The notes beneath the pieces are model-generated. The model did not search any database, had not been told where the DNA came from, and worked only from the letters and a program-made list of their open reading frames with translations. From Paenibacillus arenilitoris (GTDB taxonomy: Bacteria; Bacillota; Bacilli; Paenibacillales; Paenibacillaceae): DNA of 64,000 nucleotides. Below are positions 58,666 through 64,000 of this stretch, piece after piece. Position 1 is the stretch's first letter. Each line of letters opens with the position of its first letter. The DNA lies in contig NZ_JACXIY010000017.1 of the NCBI RefSeq assembly GCF_014705655.1, forward strand, positions 1-64,000, read 5' to 3'. The position numbers were made by a program, and so were the translations under genes.

Positions 58666-60489
58666 ATGAAACTGCCGGAACGGGGCGCGATAGAGGAGGA
58701 ATGCCGATTGTTAACGGATGAGCGTTATTTAACGCTATTAACGAAATATGCCGGCACGGACGAAACGGCAGGCAAGGAGCATGAAGTATCGCTCGAGGAA
58801 TTGTCGGAGGCTCTATACTGCACGACCCGCAACGTGAAGCTGATCATCCGCAAGCTCGAAGAGGACGGACTGATTCGCTGGAATGCGGGGCGCGGCAGGG
58901 GCAACCGATCGAGGCTCTCCTTTCTAGTCGGTCTGGACAGGAAGCTGCTGGAGCTATCGCAGCAAAGCGCGCTCAAAGGCGAGTACAAATACGCGTTCGA
59001 GCTGATCCGCAAATACGGCGAGGGTACGCAGGTGCGCCATATGTTCGTGGAATGGCTAAATGATCACTTCGGTTATAGTTCGGTTCAAGCGAACGACGGG
59101 AATTCGGATATTTTGCGGCTTCCGGTATACCGGCCGATCCTGACGCTCGACCCGAAGGAGCTGTATTACGCGTTCAGCGCGCATATGATCAAGCAGCTGT
59201 TCGATTGCCTGCTTCGTTATGACCGGGACGCCGGCAAAATCGTCCCTTCGCTCGCGCATGCCTGGGAACACGACGAGAGCGGCAAGGAATGGACCTTTCA
59301 CCTGCGCAAGGGCGTCCTGTTCCATCATGGCAGAGAGCTGGTCTCGGAGGATGTCGTCTATACGCTGAACCGGCTTCGCGGCAGCAGCGCTTCGGGCTGG
59401 TTCGTCCGTTCGATCGTGCGGGCGGAGGCGATCGGGAAGCGAACCGTCAGCATCGGACTGGCTGAGCCGAACTGGCTGTTTCCCCGCTTCCTGTGCTCGC
59501 CGGGCTTATCGATCGTCCCTCACGATCTGGCGGAGCAGGATGAGCGGTTCTGGCATCACCCGGTGGGAACGGGGCCGTTTCGTTTCGAGGAGTGGACGGC
59601 AGACCGGTTCACGATGTCCGCGAACCCCGTCTATTTCCAGGGCAGGGCGCATCTGGACGGCGTGATCATCGTCACGATGCCGGAGGATACGATGGAATAT
59701 TCGAAAACCTGGGAACAACTGCTCGTCGATCACGACCTGAGAGATATGAAGCCGGAGAACGGCTGGAAAAAAATCGAGACGATCTGCAACGGCTGCAGCT
59801 TGCTTTCTTGGAACATGGGCAAGGACGGACCGCAGCGATCCCCCTCGTTCCGCAAAGCCGTCGACCTGCTCGTTGACCGTTCCCGGATGATCCGCGAACT
59901 TGGCGAAGACCGCATGTACCCTGCGCGGGGGTTTCATCCGAATGATGAATCGCCCTTCTGGCAGGACAGCTGCGATGCCGAGCCGGCGCTTGCTCTTCTT
60001 CGGGAATCGGGCTATGACGGCAAACCGATCCGGATTTGCACGCATGGCATTCATGAGCATGATGCCAGATGGATCCAGCGCGAGCTGGGGAAGTTCGGGA
60101 TCCCCGTCGAGGTTAAGATCGAATCATGGGACAGCATTAGGGAACCGGACGTCTTTCATAGCGTGGATCTCCTCTTATATTGCGTCGTGTTCGCGGAGGA
60201 TGAGGTTTGCTTGATCGAGCTCTACGAGCAGAACGGCAATTTTCTAAGAGAGCATCTCGATCCCGGCCTGCGGGCTTGGGTGAAGGAGAAGATCGACGCG
60301 GCGCTCGCTTGCCGGAGCGCGGAGGACCGGCGGGAACAGCTTGCGATCATCGAGAATAAGCTGAGGGACGAGACGCATATTCTCTTCCTCGTGCACAAGA
60401 AGCTGAACACGTTCTACAATCCGAATATTAAAGGGGTAGGCGTCAACTCGCTCGGCTGGATCGATTTTAAGGACATTTGGCTGGATTAA
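58666..60489 (+). CDS. SgrR-type regulator with solute-binding domain
   Basis: This 607-residue cytoplasmic regulator has an N-terminal winged helix (about 15-80, LSEALYCTTRNVKLIIRKLE) followed by an extracellular solute-binding family 5-like domain (about 155-605, VPSLAHAWEHDESGKEWTFH and LRKGVLFHHGRELVSEDVVY). SgrR-type proteins sense small molecules through that domain. No signal peptide. The start codon has no clear ribosome site; an inverted repeat and a -10 lie directly upstream, so a near-leaderless mRNA is possible. Confidence 0.8.
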   Translation: MKLPERGAIEEECRLLTDERYLTLLTKYAGTDETAGKEHEVSLEELSEALYCTTRNVKLIIRKLEEDGLIRWNAGRGRGNRSRLSFLVGLDRKLLELSQQSALKGEYKYAFELIRKYGEGTQVRHMFVEWLNDHFGYSSVQANDGNSDILRLPVYRPILTLDPKELYYAFSAHMIKQLFDCLLRYDRDAGKIVPSLAHAWEHDESGKEWTFHLRKGVLFHHGRELVSEDVVYTLNRLRGSSASGWFVRSIVRAEAIGKRTVSIGLAEPNWLFPRFLCSPGLSIVPHDLAEQDERFWHHPVGTGPFRFEEWTADRFTMSANPVYFQGRAHLDGVIIVTMPEDTMEYSKTWEQLLVDHDLRDMKPENGWKKIETICNGCSLLSWNMGKDGPQRSPSFRKAVDLLVDRSRMIRELGEDRMYPARGFHPNDESPFWQDSCDAEPALALLRESGYDGKPIRICTHGIHEHDARWIQRELGKFGIPVEVKIESWDSIREPDVFHSVDLLLYCVVFAEDEVCLIELYEQNGNFLREHLDPGLRAWVKEKIDAALACRSAEDRREQLAIIENKLRDETHILFLVHKKLNTFYNPNIKGVGVNSLGWIDFKDIWLD

Positions 60490-60514
60490 CCGATAAGCGT
60501 TTCTTAAATTCGCA

Positions 60515-60543
60515 TTGAGTTGCGCCCTTCAAACGCTTATAAT
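60515..60543 (+). promoter_or_regulatory. Sigma-A promoter of yfmM
   Basis: TTGAGT (60515-60520), 17 bp, TATAAT (60538-60543), 37 bp before the ATG at 60580. Confidence 0.75.
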
Positions 60544-60579
60544 GAAACGAGAAAAAATCGAGAAGAAAAGGTGTCATAC

Positions 60580-62136
60580 ATGAGTATTTTAAATGTAGAA
60601 CGATTAAGTCACGGCTTCGGCGACCGCGCCATCTTCAACGACGTATCCTTCCGCCTGCTGAAGGGCGAGCACATCGGCCTCATCGGAGCCAACGGCGAAG
60701 GCAAGTCCACCTTCATGAACATTATTACGGGCAAGCTGCAGCCGGACGACGGCAAGGTGGAATGGTCCAAGCGTATGCGCGTAGGCTACCTCGACCAGCA
60801 TGCGGTGCTGAACAAAGGAATGACGATCCGCGACGTGCTGAAGGGGGCTTTCCAGTACCTGTTCGACATGGAGCAGGAGATGAACGACATGTACGGCCGG
60901 ATGGGCGACGTATCCCCGGAGGAGCTCGAGCGGCTGCTCGAGGACGTCGGGACGATTCAGGATACGCTGACGAACCAGGATTTCTACATGATCGACGCGA
61001 AGATCGAAGAGACGGCGCGCGGGCTCGGCCTTACCGATATCGGGCTGGACAAAGACGTGCATGACCTGAGCGGCGGCCAGCGGACGAAGGTATTGCTCGC
61101 GAAGCTGCTGCTCGAGAAGCCGGACATTCTGCTCCTCGACGAGCCGACGAACTATCTCGACGAGCAGCACATCGAATGGCTGAAGCGATACCTGCAGGAG
61201 TACGAGAACGCGTTCATTCTGATCTCGCACGACATTCCGTTCCTGAACAGCGTCATCAACCTGATCTATCATATGGAAAATCAAGAGCTGACTCGCTACG
61301 TGGGCGATTACGAACACTTTCAGCAAGTGTACGAAATGAAGAAGCAGCAGCTCGAATCGGCGTTCAAGCGCCAGCAGCAGGAAATCGCCGACCTGAAGGA
61401 TTTCGTCGCCCGCAACAAGGCGAGCGTGGCGACGCGCAACATGGCGATGTCCCGTCAGAAGAAGCTCGACAAGATGGAAATCATCGAGCTTGCGAAGGAG
61501 AAGCCGAAGCCGCAATTTAACTTCAAGGACGCGAGAACGTCCGGCAAGCTGATTTTCGAGACGAAGGAGCTCGTCATCGGTTACGACAACCCGCTGTCCA
61601 GACCGCTGGATCTTCGCATGGAACGCGGCCAGAAGATCGCGCTCGTCGGCGCGAACGGCATCGGGAAGACGACGCTGCTGCGCAGCATCCTGGGCGAGAT
61701 CAAGGCGCTGTCCGGCTCCGTCCAGCTTGGCGAGAACCTGGAAATCGGCTATTTCGAGCAGGAAATGAAAGACGCCAACTACAATACGTGCATCGATGAA
61801 ATCTGGAACGAATTCCCTTCCTTCAACCAATTCGAGGTCCGCGCGGCGCTTGCGAAGTGCGGGCTGACGACGAAGCATATCGAGAGCAAGATCGCCGTGC
61901 TGAGCGGCGGGGAGAAGGCGAAGGTACGGCTGTGCAAGCTGATCAACCGCGAGACGAACCTGCTCGTGCTCGACGAGCCGACGAACCATCTGGACGTCGA
62001 CGCGAAGGGTGAGCTCAAGCGGGCGCTCAAAGCCTACAAGGGCAGCATTCTGCTCATTTCGCACGAACCGGAATTTTACCGCGACGTCGTAACCGATACG
62101 TGGAACTGCGAGTCGTGGACGACGAAAGTATTTTAA
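60580..62136 (+). CDS. yfmM: ABC-F family ATPase, YfmM-like
   Basis: This 518-residue soluble protein has two ABC ATPase domains and no membrane part, as in ribosome-associated ABC-F proteins. First domain: Walker A GANGEGKST (about 36), signature LSGGQRTK (about 162), LLLDEPTNYLD. Linker about 245-325 with QKKLDKMEIIELAKEKPKP. Second domain: GANGIGKTT (about 357), LSGGEKAK (about 440), LVLDEPTNHLD. Start and length match B. subtilis YfmM as recalled. It probably acts on translating ribosomes. AAAGGTG precedes the ATG. Confidence 0.9.
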   Translation: MSILNVERLSHGFGDRAIFNDVSFRLLKGEHIGLIGANGEGKSTFMNIITGKLQPDDGKVEWSKRMRVGYLDQHAVLNKGMTIRDVLKGAFQYLFDMEQEMNDMYGRMGDVSPEELERLLEDVGTIQDTLTNQDFYMIDAKIEETARGLGLTDIGLDKDVHDLSGGQRTKVLLAKLLLEKPDILLLDEPTNYLDEQHIEWLKRYLQEYENAFILISHDIPFLNSVINLIYHMENQELTRYVGDYEHFQQVYEMKKQQLESAFKRQQQEIADLKDFVARNKASVATRNMAMSRQKKLDKMEIIELAKEKPKPQFNFKDARTSGKLIFETKELVIGYDNPLSRPLDLRMERGQKIALVGANGIGKTTLLRSILGEIKALSGSVQLGENLEIGYFEQEMKDANYNTCIDEIWNEFPSFNQFEVRAALAKCGLTTKHIESKIAVLSGGEKAKVRLCKLINRETNLLVLDEPTNHLDVDAKGELKRALKAYKGSILLISHEPEFYRDVVTDTWNCESWTTKVF

Positions 62137-62151
62137 TCGATCGATCAAGCA

Positions 62152-62207
62152 GCGTAAGCTGTCTCCTTAGGTCGTGAAGCGACCGGGGAGACAGCTTGCG
62201 TTTTTTT
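62152..62207 (+). terminator. Intrinsic terminator of yfmM
   Basis: GC plus AAGCTGTCTCC pairs with GGGAGACAGCTTGC, with an inner GGTCG/CGACC stem and TTTTTTT after. Confidence 0.85.
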
Positions 62208-62244
62208 ACAACGACGACTTTTGGTCAAAAGTTGGCGATGAAAA

Positions 62245-62422
62245 TTTCAAAAAATGAAACTAATTCACTCAAACACCCAGTTATTCTCGATTTTGTTTCA
62301 GTATTTGAAATTAATCGGCACCATCCAAGTAGTCCAGCTCGAAATAGGCAATACTATTTCAAAATTTGAAACTAAACCCACATAACACCTCTATATTACT
62401 CATTTAGTTTCATTTTTTGAAT
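62245..62422. repeat. Intergenic repeat region B (four palindromes, 51/61/51 spacing)
   Basis: TTTCA-N5-TGAAA-like elements start at 62245 (TTTCAAAAAATGAAA), 62296 (TTTCAGTATTTGAAA), 62357 (TTTCAAAATTTGAAA) and 62408 (TTTCATTTTTTGAAT). The steps of 51, 61 and 51 bp equal those of region A. Read on the minus strand, the joining sequences share CnAAAT and TTAG words with region A, so region B is probably inverted relative to A. Confidence 0.75.
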
Positions 62423-62696
62423 TTATATCTTGCGTAGATGAGCTCGACGTCCATCTTTGGGGAAGTCAAATATATTGACGCGAATCGGCCGAAAAAGGCT
62501 TATGAAATCCGATAATTCGACTGAGAAGGAAAACCAGGTCAAACAAGGGTTGCGTGTTGGCCGATTTATAATCCCCCAGCCAATCCGAGGGTACTACGAA
62601 AGATAGAACTGCATCGTCCGCGAACGATTTGTTACGATCATATTGACCAATTGGATTTGCAGCACCGCCGCAAACCAAACCTAACGAGGTGGAAAT
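62423..62696. other. Intergenic, no gene supported
   Basis: AT-richer sequence after repeat B. Short open frames on both strands lack ribosome sites. No promoter with both boxes was found for the 62697 gene. Confidence 0.4.
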
Positions 62697-63587
62697 ATGA
62701 GTAAAAAAATCGTGATCGCCGGAGGAACCGGCTTTATCGGAACGTATTTGGAACAGGGGTATAAAGCGCTCGGGTACGAGGTTATCGTCGTCTCCAGACA
62801 GCCCGGACATACGGGCTGGGACGAGCCCGGCAAAATAACCGAAGCGCTCGAAGGCGCCGAGCTGCTCGTCAATCTGGCCGGCAAGTCGGTGAACTGCCGC
62901 TATCATCGCAGAAACAGGGAAGCCATCGTATCCTCCAGAACCGAGACGACCCGAATATTAGGAGATTCGGTATCGGCATGCCGGAAGCCGCCGCGGCTGT
63001 GGATTAACGCAAGCACCGCAACGATCTACCGGCATGCGGACGATCGGCCGATGACGGAGACAGGAGGGGAGCTCGGGACGGGATTTTCCGTGGAGGTCGC
63101 GAAGGCATGGGAGAAAGCCTTTTTTGCGTATGCGCTGCCCGGCACGAGACAAGTCGCCTTAAGGCTCGCGATCGTCCTGGGCGACGGGGGAGTCATGACG
63201 CCGTATCGCCATCTGGTTCGCTTCGGGCTTGGCGGCGCGCAAGGATCGGGCGGGCAAAGGTTCAGCTGGATTCACGTGGAGGACGTCTTCCGCATCGTCC
63301 GTTTCCTGGAGCAGAAGGACGAATTATCCGGCGTGTTCAATGCCTCGTCGCCGGATCCCGTGACCAACCGCGAGTTCATGCGGATATTGAGGCACGCCTT
63401 GAACCGGAGCATCGGCTTGCCCGCGCCGAGATGGATGCTCGAGATCGGCGCCCTGGCGATCCGTACCGAAACCGAGCTCATCCTGAAGAGCAGGTGGGTC
63501 CTTCCGGAGCGGCTGACGAGCGAGGGGTATGCGTTCGCCTATCCCGGACTCGATACCGCTCTGCGCGCGATCGTACGGGGTCAATGA
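62697..63587 (+). CDS. TIGR01777-family epimerase-like protein
   Basis: This 296-residue extended SDR has VIAGGTGFIGTYL at the N-terminus, LVNLAGKSVNCRYHRRNREA, then INASTATIYRHADDRPMTE and RFSWIHVEDVFRIVRFLEQ, the pattern of the YfcH/YfhF (TIGR01777) family. The C-terminal DUF1731-like tail contains RWVLPERLTSEGYAFAYP. Function unknown. GAGGTGG lies before the ATG. Confidence 0.85.
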   Translation: MSKKIVIAGGTGFIGTYLEQGYKALGYEVIVVSRQPGHTGWDEPGKITEALEGAELLVNLAGKSVNCRYHRRNREAIVSSRTETTRILGDSVSACRKPPRLWINASTATIYRHADDRPMTETGGELGTGFSVEVAKAWEKAFFAYALPGTRQVALRLAIVLGDGGVMTPYRHLVRFGLGGAQGSGGQRFSWIHVEDVFRIVRFLEQKDELSGVFNASSPDPVTNREFMRILRHALNRSIGLPAPRWMLEIGALAIRTETELILKSRWVLPERLTSEGYAFAYPGLDTALRAIVRGQ

Positions 63588-63627
63588 CAGGATTGCGCTT
63601 TCCGCGATAAGCCGCACCGAGAATTCC

Positions 63628-63656
63628 TTGACAGGAATATTCCGTAAAGGTTATGT
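63628..63656 (+). promoter_or_regulatory. Promoter of the ArsR-family gene with internal palindrome
   Basis: TTGACA (63628-63633), 17 bp, TTATGT (63651-63656). The spacer starts with GGAATATTCC (63634-63643), a 10-bp palindrome that could be an operator for the regulator itself. Confidence 0.55.
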
Positions 63657-63737
63657 TAAGATTATGGAATAGTAACGACCATCTGCTTATTTGGGCATTT
63701 TGTTCGTTATGAGGCTCAAGGATCGGAGGGGTTAACA

Positions 63738-64000
63738 ATGAATACAGCTACGTTGAGCGCACTGGCAGAGCCCACCCGATTGCAAATGGTCGAACTCCTT
63801 CGCGACGGACCGCTGACCGTCGGCGAAATCGCCGACCGGCTCCATGTGCGTCAGCCGCAGGTATCCAAACATTTAAAGGTTCTCAATGAAGCCCAGATCG
63901 TCGAGGTACGCCCGGACGCCAACCGCCGGATCTACAACCTTCGGCCCGAGCCTCTTCAGGAAATGGATTCCTGGCTCGACTCGTTCCGCAGAATGTGGGA
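63738..64000 (+). CDS. ArsR-family regulator, 5' part (cut by window end)
   Basis: The open frame from ATG 63738 continues past the window. The 87 visible codons give ALAEPTRLQMVELLRDGPLT, VGEIADRLHVRQPQVSKHLK and a wing VRPDANRRIYNLRPEPL, a typical ArsR winged helix of the SdpR/autorepressor type, which is often followed by an SRPBCC protein. No metal-binding Cys is visible so far. GGAGGGG lies 6 nt before the ATG. Confidence 0.85.
   Translation, partial: MNTATLSALAEPTRLQMVELLRDGPLTVGEIADRLHVRQPQVSKHLKVLNEAQIVEVRPDANRRIYNLRPEPLQEMDSWLDSFRRMW

Noticed and set aside
60604..62148. Long open frame on the minus strand opposite yfmM
   Set aside because: It mirrors a clear ABC-F gene. High-GC codon bias opens antisense frames. 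No ribosome site and no recognisable motif.
62466..62906. Minus-strand open frame overlapping repeat-B flank and the start of the TIGR01777 gene
   Set aside because: No ribosome site, and half of it is antisense to a well-supported gene.

Overview
The window looks like chromosomal DNA of a GC-rich, endospore-forming member of the Bacillota, most like Paenibacillus or a close relative. The grounds are strong AGGAGG-type ribosome sites, many GTG/TTG starts, consensus sigma-A promoters, a B. subtilis-type nasBC nitrate reductase, an mmg (methylcitrate) operon, YfmM, NamA/YqjM and TrhO homologues, and three ECF sigma factors, two of them with downstream partner genes. No species can be named from the sequence alone. 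No rRNA, tRNA or CRISPR array was seen.

Layout. 1-710 is the decayed 3' end of a group II intron. About 1.27-12.2 kb is a sugar-acid or oligosaccharide catabolic region: a GntR/FCD regulator with twin palindromic operators, an AraC-type regulator, an RraA-like aldolase, a sugar ABC importer (two permeases and a binding lipoprotein), a UxuA-type mannonate dehydratase, and a convergent operon of an enolase-superfamily dehydratase and two SDRs, one of which has lost its catalytic motifs. 12.4-24.8 kb is mixed housekeeping: an extended SDR, a secreted glucosaminidase, two ECF sigma/anti-sigma operons, trhO, an Old Yellow Enzyme and a hydroxyacid dehydrogenase. 24.9-32.1 kb holds a YoaE-like molybdoenzyme, an SGNH hydrolase, a DMT-family transporter behind a purine riboswitch, a flavoprotein, a ClpP paralogue and a third ECF factor.

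32.2-35.6 kb is an ABC exporter operon (33-residue ORF, CD3324-like protein, ABC transporter, DUF1854 protein) behind a leader-peptide attenuator. 38.1-44.1 kb is a divergent nitrate-assimilation locus (narK; nasB-nasC). Each side has its own promoter, a two-hairpin ANTAR-type motif and a terminator, so both are probably controlled by antitermination. A YcgR/YcgQ-type permease pair follows. 46.1-47.9 kb is a GH2 glycosidase. 48.2-56.0 kb is a seven-gene operon for acyl-CoA oxidation and the 2-methylcitrate cycle, with a possible sigma-E promoter. The right end holds hydrolases, an SgrR-type regulator, YfmM, a TIGR01777 epimerase and the start of an ArsR regulator.

The most unusual content is in RNA and DNA elements rather than proteins. 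(1) A guanine-type (C74) purine aptamer has its terminator overlapping the aptamer 3' side, which predicts a ligand-ON switch, in front of a DMT transporter. (2) A matched pair of ANTAR leaders faces both ways in the nitrate locus. (3) A leader-peptide attenuator controls the CD3324/ABC/DUF1854 operon. (4) Two intergenic repeats 33 kb apart each carry four TTTCA-N5-TGAAA-like palindromes with identical 51/61/51-bp spacing.
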